34,353 nt of DNA from a virus. Below are positions 8,795 through 15,853 of this stretch, in pieces; position 1 is the first letter of the stretch; each line of letters starts with the position of its first letter. The position numbers and the translations under genes were made by a program. The stretch lies in IMG/VR virus record IMGVR_UViG_3300040960_000692, positions 1 to 34,353 of that record. One strand, given 5' to 3'. The notes beneath the pieces are model-generated. The model worked only from the letters and a program-made list of their open reading frames with translations, ran no database searches and was not told the DNA's origin.

Positions 8795-9265
8795 TTAGAA
8801 CGTTTTTAGATGATCTTCGGTAAGTATTTTAAATGACATATCGTGTTTTTTACACCATGCAAATGCTGTTGCCCATTTACGTTTATTTGTTTCATATGTC
8901 AACAATTCTCTTTTGTAGTAAGCTGTTTTTATTTTACCTGGTTGTGGTTTTCTTGTTTGTTTTTTAGGTTTGATTTCAACTAAAAACTTTTTAAATGTGT
9001 TATTAGGTTGTCTGACTTTCATATAGAAATCAGGAAAGTATCTATGGGATTTATTGTCAACACCTCTATAATACAAGGCTATTTCTTCACTGCCCCATTC
9101 AATAATTTCTTTAGTTTTATCGCAATATTTCATAAATCGTTTCTCCCACGAGGAACGATAAACTATATTTTTAGGATTACCTTTATACTTTTGTGGGTTC
9201 TCTGGTTTAAATAAACCTTTGTATGCCCGTCTATCAATATTAGGAAGTTTTTTTATTTTCAACAT
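8795..9265 (-). CDS. 4: Head completion protein gp4 (nuclease-like fold)
   Basis: 156 residues, matching the length of T4 gp4 (150). The core YRSSWEKRFMKYCDKTKEI ... WGSEEIALYY ... HRYFPDFYMKV ... FLVEIKPKKQT is the pattern of gp4/gp50 head completion proteins. It resembles a TnsA/PD-(D/E)XK nuclease core (E of SWE, PDF Asp, E-x-K of VEIKPK). In T4 the protein finishes packaged heads before tail joining. The start lies 26 nt inside the preceding gene. Confidence 0.82.
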   Translation of the reverse strand: MLKIKKLPNIDRRAYKGLFKPENPQKYKGNPKNIVYRSSWEKRFMKYCDKTKEIIEWGSEEIALYYRGVDNKSHRYFPDFYMKVRQPNNTFKKFLVEIKPKKQTRKPQPGKIKTAYYKRELLTYETNKRKWATAFAWCKKHDMSFKILTEDHLKTF

Positions 9266-10313
9266 ATGGTTTTACTAGTTCGTGTTCAATATGCTCTGCC
9301 TTTACCATAGGAAAAGCACCTAATAAAAAAACTTTGTTTTGAAATGTTGGTTTAATAAGATTAAGTACAATTTTATATTGTTTTATAAATTTTTTATACT
9401 TACTGTTAAAAACTTTTATATAATCTTCTTGTTTAGATGTAGGTAATGATTTAAGATAAGGAGTTATATAAACTTGTTTTTTTTGTGCAACAGCTTTTAA
9501 TATTCCTTTTACAACAGCATTTGTAGCAGTTTCCATTGATACAGGAAAATATAATTTCTTTTGATCATAACCTTTTAGATTTTCTATGGCTAATTTCACT
9601 TTATCATCATTATCATAATTGTAAATATCTAAATTTTTATTACTTTCAATATCCATAACTTCATTTATGACAGATGAAAGTTTAGTGCCTTTCCATCTTG
9701 GATCACCTTTTGTGGATTTATCTTTTTGTTTAGTTAGAACATCTTGTAAATCTAAATCTGTAAAGTTAGGATATGCCTTTTTGTATCTTTTCGCTACACT
9801 AATTAACATAGTTTTAATATCTTCTTTTGTGTTATAACCTGCTACAGCACTTTTAGGTTTACCATTTAAAAATATTTGTGCTGCCTCTATGTTACTTATT
9901 TGTTCAAATTCGTTTTCGCCTTTTGGTTCCCAAATAGCCGTAGGTGCGTTTTTGTAGTTATAACTACTTGATAGTATTTCATATCTAGTTTTACCTGTGC
10001 CATGATTAAGATTACCTAGATATGATATGACGTGTAATGGATCTTCTTTTAATTGCCATCCATCTCTTATACTTTCTTCTAATTCTTCTTTAGCTTCATT
10101 TGAACCACTTGACCTTGGTTTTTGTGTAGATACACCTTCTATTGGCTCCCACTTAACACTTTTAAATGGAAGTGCTTTATATCCCACTAGGGTCATAAAC
10201 TCTCGTAGATGATTAAATTTGTCAGAGTCAATCCAATATTTTTTATTATATTCAACATCATCTGAAGTAAACTCTTGTCTTTTTGTTTCTGTAAGATTAA
10301 TAATTCTTGTCAT
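9240..10313 (-). CDS. ParB/sulfiredoxin-like domain protein, function unknown
   Basis: 357 residues. Residues about 80-125 (RDGWQLKEDPLHVI ... GTGKTRYEILSS) resemble the ParB/Srx fold, where a G-x-TR motif lies in a nucleotide or DNA binding loop. The rest is Lys-rich and unfamiliar, with a helical C-terminus. It lies between gp32 and gp4 and overlaps the gp4 start. A role in DNA metabolism or packaging is a guess; ParB-like nuclease activity should not be assumed. Confidence 0.45.
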   Translation of the reverse strand: MTRIINLTETKRQEFTSDDVEYNKKYWIDSDKFNHLREFMTLVGYKALPFKSVKWEPIEGVSTQKPRSSGSNEAKEELEESIRDGWQLKEDPLHVISYLGNLNHGTGKTRYEILSSSYNYKNAPTAIWEPKGENEFEQISNIEAAQIFLNGKPKSAVAGYNTKEDIKTMLISVAKRYKKAYPNFTDLDLQDVLTKQKDKSTKGDPRWKGTKLSSVINEVMDIESNKNLDIYNYDNDDKVKLAIENLKGYDQKKLYFPVSMETATNAVVKGILKAVAQKKQVYITPYLKSLPTSKQEDYIKVFNSKYKKFIKQYKIVLNLIKPTFQNKVFLLGAFPMVKAEHIEHELVKPYVENKKTS

Positions 10314-10335
10314 AATAATTTTATATTTTTATGAG

Positions 10336-10357
10336 TGGGTAGCCCGAAGGCTACCCA
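10336..10357 (-). terminator. Stable UUCG-capped hairpin after gp32
   Basis: On the minus strand an uninterrupted 9-bp stem (TGGGTAGCC / GGCTACCCA) closes a TTCG loop with C-G closure, one of the most stable RNA hairpins. It begins about 25 nt after the gp32 stop. No long U run follows, so it may act as a 3' stabiliser or weak terminator separating gp32 from the tail operon. Confidence 0.65.
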
Positions 10358-10380
10358 ATTGAGAAAGTGAGAGAGATAGA

Positions 10381-11280
10381 TTATGAATCGTCCTCAGCAA
10401 GTTTACTAAAGTACGATAGGTCATCGCTATCGTTGGACGATTCAACTTCCTCTACTGAATTGTTAGAAGACGTTGGTACGTCATTACTGACAGGTGGGAG
10501 GTCAATATCTTCTACAGACTCAGTACTTCTTTGTCCAGTAAGTGTCTTATTCAGTTTCTCTTTGAGTTCATCATAAGATTTAAAATTACTTGGATCAACG
10601 AAGGGTTTTAGAGCATATTGAGATTTCCATATTTTGTCAATCTCCTCATCAGTAGGTTTTACTCTACTTGGTTGCTCAAATTCAGATTTATCATAATTCC
10701 AATAACCATCAACTTTTCTGATTTTTAGTTTAAAGTTTGCACCTTCCCAAAAATCAAATGGGTTAACAGCCTTTTCATCTTCAAACGCTGGGTTCATTGC
10801 TTCTGTAATCTTATCAAATATCTTTTTACCAAATTTGAATAAAAATACTTTACCTTCATTTTCAGGATGTTTTGGATCAGATACTACTAAAATATTTGAA
10901 TAGTAAGATAACTTTCTTTTTCTTTTTCTAGCAATCTCTTTATCAGCTTCTATGCCAGTATTCCATAGTCTAGTATTTTCTTCACTAACAGGATCTTTTT
11001 TGTTTAAAGTTGTTAATGAGTTTTCAATATACCATTGACCACCTGGTCCTTGAAACGCATGATTCCAGACTCTTTGCCATGGCATATCTTCACCTTCAAT
11101 TGCTGGTAAAAATCTTAGCACGGCATAACCATTACCTGATTTATCAAGTTCGGGTTTCCATAACCTATCGTCTTGGTATTTGTTTTTCTTTTCTGGTTGT
11201 TCGATTGTGTTTTCTAACTGTTTAGTTAGTGTATCAAAGTTTGACTTTGACTTCTTTAGGGCTTCTAATGCACTTGACAT
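10381..11280 (-). CDS. 32: Single-stranded DNA binding protein gp32
   Basis: 299 residues (T4: 301). It coats ssDNA at the replication fork and organises gp59, gp41 and the polymerase. Recognisable parts are the N-terminal basic segment, core motifs VWNHAFQGPGGQWYIENSLT and LSYYSNILVVSDPKHPENEG, GKVFLFKFGKKIFDKI, and an acidic C-terminal tail (SSNDSDDLSYFSKLAEDDS). The Cys residues that bind zinc in T4 gp32 are absent; the whole protein has no Cys. An AGGAG precedes the ATG and a late box lies about 60 nt upstream. Confidence 0.92.
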   Translation of the reverse strand: MSSALEALKKSKSNFDTLTKQLENTIEQPEKKNKYQDDRLWKPELDKSGNGYAVLRFLPAIEGEDMPWQRVWNHAFQGPGGQWYIENSLTTLNKKDPVSEENTRLWNTGIEADKEIARKRKRKLSYYSNILVVSDPKHPENEGKVFLFKFGKKIFDKITEAMNPAFEDEKAVNPFDFWEGANFKLKIRKVDGYWNYDKSEFEQPSRVKPTDEEIDKIWKSQYALKPFVDPSNFKSYDELKEKLNKTLTGQRSTESVEDIDLPPVSNDVPTSSNNSVEEVESSNDSDDLSYFSKLAEDDS

Positions 11281-11337
11281 TGTATGTATCTCCTTGTATA
11301 TATTGTTGTACGTATTTGTATTAATGTAAGTATAGTA

Positions 11338-11436
11338 TTATTTATGCTTCTTTTTCTTATCATTAACAAATTTTTCTACCTTTTCTATATAGGCAGAAAT
11401 CTTTTCTAAAATCTTATATAAAATTTTATCAAACAT
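11338..11436 (-). CDS. 32-aa basic small protein upstream of gp32
   Basis: The frame MFDKILYKILEKISAYIEKV..., 32 residues, is amphipathic and ends in a Lys/His cluster. It has no ribosome site, but a perfect TTGACA-17-TATAAT promoter places +1 at the A of its ATG (six bases after the -10 box), predicting a leaderless mRNA. Its stop overlaps a late box for gp32. I do not recognise a family; it could be a leader ORF for gp32. Confidence 0.6.
   Translation of the reverse strand: MFDKILYKILEKISAYIEKVEKFVNDKKKKHK
11339..11346 (-). promoter_or_regulatory. Late promoter-like box upstream of gp32
   Basis: CATAAATA followed by ATACTATAC, overlapping the stop codon of the 32-aa gene and about 60 nt upstream of gp32. 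It would give gp32 late expression in addition to the sigma70-like promoter at 11443. Confidence 0.45.
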
Positions 11437-11442
11437 ATGTCT

Positions 11443-11471
11443 ATTATATCACTTTGCACTCAATCTGTCAA
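11443..11471 (-). promoter_or_regulatory. Sigma70-like promoter TTGACA-17-TATAAT for the 32-aa gene/gp32
   Basis: The -35 TTGACA is at 11466-11471 and the extended -10 TGA-TATAAT has its hexamer at 11443-11448, with a 17-bp spacer. It lies inside the last codons of the 288-aa gene. The ATG at 11436 coincides with the predicted +1. Confidence 0.75.
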
Positions 11472-12315
11472 GCAGCTGTGCTTGATCAATATATTCTAAA
11501 TTGATGTCCTCTTGTGCTGTAAATACGTCTATTTTTCTGTTTGTAGGACTATCGTTTAATTCTTTGTTTACTTTAAAAAACTTAATTTTAGGATTTAACT
11601 CCATTAGTCTTTTCCATTGTAATTCCCAATTACCTGATGGCGTTGGTTCAAATTCTGAAGCAACATAGTTCTTTGTGCTTTTGTACAGATTGTTAACTGT
11701 GTTTGTATCAGATACTAGATCATGGCCTATCATATAAATCTCATCTGGTTTTTCTAATTTTGTAGCAATATAACCTGTTGTAGGACCACACGCCCAACCA
11801 TCATCAACACCATCTGGTTCACACTCTCTTATGTCATAAGATTTATCAGGTTGTTTTATCCATGAAACATAAACGTGGGAATTGTGTATATGTTTTTTTA
11901 CTCGTTCTCTATCGCCGCCTTTTTCTTTTGCCTTTTTTAATATTGTAATAGCACCTTCAATTGTAGAACCGTGTGTAACAAATTCTTGTGAGTCACCTTG
12001 TTCGTTTGCCTTTATTAAATCAAACTCTTTCATATCTTTTAAATCTTGTATTGAAGCCATACCCTCAACAATACTTTGATATAACATTGCAGGAACTTTA
12101 GTCCATGCTCTAAAATAGCATGGTATTTTTTGTGCAATACCAGAGTGATATACTTCATGTATCATACCACCATCAACCGAAGTTAAAACATCTATCAGTT
12201 CAGGATAATCTCTATAGATGGCATTACAACCATATAACTTACCATGCGGCTTTAAAAGATTTAAATCAAAATCTTTTCTACTTTCACCGTTGCCAATTAA
12301 AAATACTCTATTCAT
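11449..12315 (-). CDS. Conserved protein with FLIGNGESRKDF nucleotide-sugar-type start
   Basis: 288 residues from the ATG at 12315. A longer frame starting 45 nt upstream exists, but the ATG at 12315 overlaps the stop of the preceding 53-aa gene (ATGA). The N-terminus FLIGNGESRKDFDLNLLK has a Gly-rich strand-loop resembling DUF115/glycosyltransferase-like Rossmann proteins. Later HGSTIEGAITILKKAKEK, WACGPTTGYIATKL and IYMIGHDLVSD also fit a nucleotide-binding fold. I recall relatives in marine T4-like phages near gp32/gp59. Function is unknown; a sugar- or nucleotide-transfer role is inference. Confidence 0.5.
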   Translation of the reverse strand: MNRVFLIGNGESRKDFDLNLLKPHGKLYGCNAIYRDYPELIDVLTSVDGGMIHEVYHSGIAQKIPCYFRAWTKVPAMLYQSIVEGMASIQDLKDMKEFDLIKANEQGDSQEFVTHGSTIEGAITILKKAKEKGGDRERVKKHIHNSHVYVSWIKQPDKSYDIRECEPDGVDDGWACGPTTGYIATKLEKPDEIYMIGHDLVSDTNTVNNLYKSTKNYVASEFEPTPSGNWELQWKRLMELNPKIKFFKVNKELNDSPTNRKIDVFTAQEDINLEYIDQAQLLDRLSAK

Positions 12316-12473
12316 CTTCGTTTCTTTATATGTTGGTAATCTATGTATTGTGAACACCATTCATAAAAACTATCATTATTGGCAGGCCAACATTGAGCAA
12401 ACACTTTATCTTTTCTGTGTTGTCTATATTCTTGTCTTACTTCTTCTTCGGTTAGTTTACGCTCTTCACTCAT
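12312..12473 (-). CDS. 53-aa protein between gp59 and the 288-aa gene
   Basis: Starts at ATG 12473, overlapping the gp59 stop (ATGA), and ends with a TGA overlapping the next ATG. Such tight coupling on both sides supports a real gene. The sequence begins MSEERKLTEEEVRQEYRQHR and contains CWPANNDSFYEWCSQY, with two Cys and four Trp/Tyr in the second half. No family recognised. Confidence 0.7.
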   Translation of the reverse strand: MSEERKLTEEEVRQEYRQHRKDKVFAQCWPANNDSFYEWCSQYIDYQHIKKRR

Positions 12474-13072
12474 ACAAAAACCTCTTTCATAATAAATTTA
12501 CATTTTGTTAAGTTGAAATTGACAAATGGTTTTAACTTGGCAACCTTAAATGACTTTTCAGGCCATATAATAGTTTCGGCAATTTCTTTATCCCAATTTT
12601 TACAAAACGATAATATCTTATCCAAGATGATGAATGTTTGTACTCCGATTTGTTCAGAAAGAAGTAACCGTAACAATCTCGGGTGTTGACCATTAGATAT
12701 ACGAAAAATATCATCAAAAGAAATCCTATCAGCATCAATGATATTACGCAATAATAAGCAATCATTTCTAAAATTGTATGTAAATGATTGATTATATTTT
12801 TTCCACTTTGTATAGTTTGTTTCTCCATCAGCTCTAACTAAATTTCCTATCCATGTTTTTGAATTATGAAAGAAATTACATACAAAATATTCTAGCATTT
12901 CTTCCTTATTGTATTTAGTTGTAAGTTTATGAAAAAAAAATCTATCATTGCGTTTTAAAAATGTATTAAAAGTTGCATTAACTTTGGCATTGTGCTTGTA
13001 AAAATCATAATTAGAGGAAGTGAAGTGTAGTTTAATTGCCAGGTATAATGTATAAGCTTCATAACTGTTCAT
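12470..13072 (-). CDS. 59: Helicase loader gp59
   Basis: 200 residues (T4: 217). gp59 loads the gp41 helicase onto gp32-coated forks and gates origin-independent replication. The N-terminus MNSYEAYTLYLAIKLHFTS, the block KRNDRFFFHKLTTKY and the C-terminal FNLTKCKFIMKEVFV agree with T4-like gp59. It is encoded between gp33 and gp32 as in T4 and overlaps gp33 by a few bases. Confidence 0.88.
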   Translation of the reverse strand: MNSYEAYTLYLAIKLHFTSSNYDFYKHNAKVNATFNTFLKRNDRFFFHKLTTKYNKEEMLEYFVCNFFHNSKTWIGNLVRADGETNYTKWKKYNQSFTYNFRNDCLLLRNIIDADRISFDDIFRISNGQHPRLLRLLLSEQIGVQTFIILDKILSFCKNWDKEIAETIIWPEKSFKVAKLKPFVNFNLTKCKFIMKEVFV

Positions 13073-13293
13073 ATAGGCAAAACTGCTGTACTTGATTTTT
13101 CAACCAAGTTAAGTTCTTGTGCTTCTTCTTTTATTTTTTCTTTAAGTGATTTATTTACAAGAGGTCCTATAGATGACGGATCTATATCATTATCTTCACA
13201 ATAACTTATAACCGCATCCATATAAGTTATCTTTTTCTTTTTAACAATATCCTCAACTATAAGACTAAACTTTTTACTATTCATTAAATTCAT
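13069..13293 (-). CDS. 33: Late transcription co-activator gp33
   Basis: 74 residues. In T4, gp33 binds the RNA polymerase flap and connects the late sigma gp55 to the sliding clamp. Motifs are ITYMDAVISYCEDNDIDP and VNKSLKEKIKEEAQELN, as in marine T4-like gp33. No Shine-Dalgarno is present; the promoter at 13300-13328 predicts +1 at the ATG. An internal Met4 is an alternative start. Having gp33 on an early-type promoter fits its job of switching on the late boxes seen elsewhere in the window. Confidence 0.85.
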   Translation of the reverse strand: MNLMNSKKFSLIVEDIVKKKKITYMDAVISYCEDNDIDPSSIGPLVNKSLKEKIKEEAQELNLVEKSSTAVLPI

Positions 13294-13299
13294 ACATTC

Positions 13300-13328
13300 A
13301 TTATATCATCTGTGAGTGATTTTGTCAA
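13300..13328 (-). promoter_or_regulatory. 33: Sigma70-like promoter TTGACA-17-TATAAT for gp33
   Basis: TTGACA at 13323-13328, 17 bp, extended -10 TGA-TATAAT with hexamer 13300-13305, then six bases and the gp33 ATG. The -35 box abuts the last pseudoknot strand of the tmRNA gene. Confidence 0.8.
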
Positions 13329-13550
13329 GCCTGTTTCTGTTACTCGGTACAGGCAAACCGTTTAGCAGTATTAAGCTGCCATCGCTAAATTGTTAGCATT
13401 TATAAGATGACTTTACGTTGTCAGCGATTAAACTCCAGTAAGTTTTAACTGTGAATCGATCCTAGTTCCACCCCTTAAATTTCATTGTTTAAATGGTGGA
13501 GTGGGTGGCATTGCAGCCACGTCTTCTCCAGGTATTCTCTTACCTTCAAC
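13329..13550 (-). ncRNA. ssrA: Circularly permuted (two-piece) tmRNA
   Basis: Read on the minus strand, an acceptor piece comes first: a T arm of GTGGC/GCCAC (13516-13520 with 13505-13509), CCACTCC, A, and an encoded CCA at 13494-13496. After a 19-nt spacer comes the coding piece, starting GGGGTGG (13474-13468), which pairs with CCACTCC over seven base pairs including the G3-U70 alanine identity pair. Then follow AGGATCGATT, a tag frame ending GCA GCT TAA (13397-13371) inside a GCAG/CTGC stem, and a perfect H-type pseudoknot: CGGT/ACCG (13357-13360, 13345-13348) with GCCTGT/ACAGGC (13349-13354, 13329-13334). The likely tag is AANNLAMAA, though the resume codon is uncertain. Permuted ssrA is typical of Alphaproteobacteria. 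It would be transcribed with the upstream 111-aa gene. Confidence 0.88.
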
Positions 13551-13552
13551 GT

Positions 13553-13888
13553 TTAATTCATTTGTGGCACTACTAAATCAAATGTATGAAATAAAATACA
13601 TCTTTCAAGTCCACTTGGTATATCTAATACAGCAATTGATTGTGTATTATCTTCATTTACCATATAAGTTATCATATAAACTGGTTCACCATCTTCTACC
13701 ATACCTGTTCTACCTAGTGTTAAGTGATATGGTTTAAATTTATAGTGATCAACATAAGTTTGTATAGCATTTACTGTACCACATAAAGCAGGTACCTGTT
13801 GCATATAAACTTCATTACTAAATTCTTCATGCTCGGCATAAACTACAGTTGAAAATAATATACTTAAAACTATTAAAATCTTTTTCAT
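13553..13888 (-). CDS. Exported protein, unknown function
   Basis: 111 residues with a clear Sec signal (MKKILIVLSILFSTVVYAEHE, cleavage near residue 18). The mature part has two Cys (ALCGTVNAI, ERCILFHTF) that could form a disulfide, and alternating beta-type sequence. AGGGGA precedes the ATG, and a perfect late box lies about 85 nt upstream. It is co-oriented with and directly upstream of the tmRNA. No family recognised. Confidence 0.65.
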   Translation of the reverse strand: MKKILIVLSILFSTVVYAEHEEFSNEVYMQQVPALCGTVNAIQTYVDHYKFKPYHLTLGRTGMVEDGEPVYMITYMVNEDNTQSIAVLDIPSGLERCILFHTFDLVVPQMN

Positions 13889-13965
13889 ATTCCCCTTTAG
13901 CTGTTATGGTCGCAAGTAGGATATATTAAATCACCTTTTTTATTAATTCGACTATTGACTCTTTA

Positions 13966-14670
13966 TTAACTATTTATATTATTTCTGTCAAAAAAGTCTT
14001 TAGTGTGTTTATAAAATAACTCCTGATGTTGTTTTATCTTATCTTCACCGTGTATCCATTCTTGTACAAAACCATCTTCACATGCAGCTAAAATTACTGT
14101 TTGTTCTATTTTTTTGTCAGGATAAATTTCTTCAAACATTTTTGCATATGCTGAACATTGTAAAAAATTAGCATAATTATAATCTTCGTCACGTCTTTTT
14201 GTTGAGGTTTTAAAATCAACCACAGATAGTTTACCTTTATATTCAGCAATACAATCAACTTGACCTGCAACACTTATCTCTTTTGAATACAAATATTCTT
14301 CTATACAATGTATGTTATCGAGCCTAGCAAGATAAGGTTTCATAATTCTAAACAGACCTAATGGTGTAACAGCAGTTATACCTATTGACTTGTCATCTTC
14401 ATTTTTTAAATGATTTTCTATTAATGTATGAGTTGCTTTACCTCTATTGATAGCAGATGTAGAAATATAGTTAGCCATTTTTTCACCAACTGCATTTCTC
14501 CATGCCTGTATACCTACTTGTTTTTCGGGTATCTGTCCTAGTATTGAGGTAACGGAAGGCATATTAACGCCATCAATAGTATAATATCTTATGCCATTTT
14601 GACTCTTGCCTTTCACACCTAAACTTTTAGGTAGTTTTTCTTCATTCAGTTTTACATAATTAAACGCCAT
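13966..14670 (-). CDS. PD-(D/E)XK exonuclease (Cas4/MGME1-like)
   Basis: 234 residues. Nuclease signatures: PSVTSILGQIPEK, RGKATHTLIE (H81, E85), AGQVDCIAEYKGKLSVVDFKT with D139, D152 and K154 as metal and catalytic residues, and FLQCSAYAKMF (Q171). This is the RecB-type exonuclease core found in many T4-like marine phages. Likely roles are recombination-linked end processing or host DNA breakdown. It has its own strong promoter (14705-14733) and an AGGAAGG ribosome site. Confidence 0.8.
   Translation of the reverse strand: MAFNYVKLNEEKLPKSLGVKGKSQNGIRYYTIDGVNMPSVTSILGQIPEKQVGIQAWRNAVGEKMANYISTSAINRGKATHTLIENHLKNEDDKSIGITAVTPLGLFRIMKPYLARLDNIHCIEEYLYSKEISVAGQVDCIAEYKGKLSVVDFKTSTKRRDEDYNYANFLQCSAYAKMFEEIYPDKKIEQTVILAACEDGFVQEWIHGEDKIKQHQELFYKHTKDFFDRNNINS
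13971..13978 (-). promoter_or_regulatory. Perfect T4-type late promoter TATAAATA
   Basis: TATAAATA on the minus strand at the 3' end of the exonuclease gene. It is placed to transcribe the exported 111-aa protein and, by read-through, the tmRNA. Confidence 0.55.
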
Positions 14671-14704
14671 AATATACCTTCCTATTATTTAATATTATAC
14701 AATT

Positions 14705-14733
14705 ATTATATCACTATTCGTCAAGTTTGTCAA
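14705..14733 (-). promoter_or_regulatory. Sigma70-like promoter TTGACA-17-TATAAT for the exonuclease
   Basis: TTGACA 14728-14733, 17-bp spacer, TGA-TATAAT with hexamer 14705-14710. Predicted +1 near 14698 leaves a leader of about 28 nt containing AGGAAGG. Confidence 0.8.
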
Positions 14734-14753
14734 GCTATAATAATTTGATTTTT

Positions 14754-15305
14754 TTATTTATAGGTCATCCTCAATCTATGAAAATCATTACAATATTCTA
14801 TATCAAATGCTTTATACTCTTTTGTAAAATGATTTAACTGCTCAATACTACGATATACTTTCTCTACAGCATTAGTGCCTGGTTGTTCATATTCGGCACA
14901 TAAAGGTAAATGTATTGTTGTTTTAAAACCTTTTTTTTGCCAGAATACTGCACTTATAGGTTTTGCATTTATAACACAGCCACCTAGGTTACAACCACCT
15001 ATTATGACTTGTGTTGTGTATTGTTTTATATCCCAACCTTTTATATCTTTAATCTTATCTACAATATTGTTTATAGACTCATCACTTTGGGTATAAAGAA
15101 TATCAAATCCTGCTGTCTTTAACATATCTAAAGTTTCAGACAATATATCACCTCTAGTATTTGATACAAAAATAATATTATCTCTATCAAGTTTGCTACT
15201 AGTAGCAAATTTAAGCAATTCGGAATATCTTCTATTGTTAGTATAGTCATCACCTAATTTAGGGTGACCAATAAAATCAATTAACATAACAATAGTAAAT
15301 TTCAT
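14754..15305 (-). CDS. Isochorismatase/cysteine-hydrolase-like protein (tentative)
   Basis: 183 residues. The N-terminal FTIVMLIDFIG supplies an Asp where cysteine hydrolases have their first catalytic residue. The block TQVIIGGCNLGGCVINAKPIS resembles the Cys-bearing loop of the isochorismatase/nicotinamidase family. The family Lys cannot be placed with confidence and the protein is short, so catalytic activity is uncertain. An HAD- or Rossmann-like fold is an alternative. The ATG is fused to an AAAGGTATATAATG junction. Confidence 0.4.
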   Translation of the reverse strand: MKFTIVMLIDFIGHPKLGDDYTNNRRYSELLKFATSSKLDRDNIIFVSNTRGDILSETLDMLKTAGFDILYTQSDESINNIVDKIKDIKGWDIKQYTTQVIIGGCNLGGCVINAKPISAVFWQKKGFKTTIHLPLCAEYEQPGTNAVEKVYRSIEQLNHFTKEYKAFDIEYCNDFHRLRMTYK

Positions 15306-15382
15306 TATATACCTTTTTGCATATACAAGTCAATGATCTTGTTTTGCTCTTTTATTTTTTCATTATTAAGACGTTCAACAGC
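15305..15382 (-). other. Possible TGA read-through extension of the endolysin
   Basis: In frame after the endolysin TGA lie 25 sense codons reading as a charged amphipathic helix, ending YMQKGI-stop. The final TAA shares its A with the next gene's ATG (TAATG), the same junction style as real gene pairs here. The same AAAGGTATATAATG junction also ends the 92-aa gene at 20215. There is no start codon within the segment until its last six residues. Confidence 0.4.
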
Positions 15383-15853
15383 TCAAGATGGATCATACGG
15401 TTCATACACCGTTTTACCATCATCATTTCTGTATGCTCTTAATACTTGTTTTCTATTTTCTTCAGCGTTCTTATATGAACAATGTATCCACCCACTATTA
15501 GGTTCATCTGGATTGTGAAACTCTAATATAAGCTGATCAAAATCTAAGTTGTCAATAATGTATTTTGCTAGTTCACCATTTGGTACACCAAAGATTTCAA
15601 AGTCAGCGGCTTGGCCTTTTGCGTGCTGTGATTTCGCACTTGAACCTATTTTTAAACATAGTTCAGGACTTCTATATCCTGATGATACAGATACTACTTT
15701 GCCATAATGATCTCTTACTTTTTGTAGAACATTATCACATAGATTTTTTAAGTTATCCATATGATCTTCGCTTGGATTATTACTAATACCATGTCTATCT
15801 GCTGTTTGTGAAGCAGTAAGTTCTTTAAGCGAAAAGTTTTTGCTTAGTTGCAT
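15383..15853 (-). CDS. Endolysin, M15 zinc peptidase
   Basis: 156 residues. It is an M15A-type peptidoglycan peptidase (L-Ala-D-Glu or D-Ala-D-Ala type) used for lysis. Zinc ligands are readable as SQHAKGQAADF (H77, D84) and GWIHCSYK (H124); the N-terminal FSLKELTASQTADRHGI is also typical. There is no signal peptide, so export would need a holin. The frame stops at TGA (15385-15383), then stays open for 25 more residues (AVERLNNEKIKEQNK...) and ends at a TAA that overlaps the next ATG. Confidence 0.85.
   Translation of the reverse strand: MQLSKNFSLKELTASQTADRHGISNNPSEDHMDNLKNLCDNVLQKVRDHYGKVVSVSSGYRSPELCLKIGSSAKSQHAKGQAADFEIFGVPNGELAKYIIDNLDFDQLILEFHNPDEPNSGWIHCSYKNAEENRKQVLRAYRNDDGKTVYEPYDPS

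Noticed and set aside
12316-12360. Longer start for the 288-aa gene
   Set aside because: The 45 extra bases overlap the 53-aa gene; the ATGA coupling at 12315 and the FLIGNG start argue for the shorter form.
13398-13412. Longer tmRNA tag starting at the AGT or CAT codons
   Set aside because: The frame is open only back to a TAA, and alphaproteobacterial-type tags usually begin Ala-Asn, so GCT AAC was preferred; this remains uncertain.
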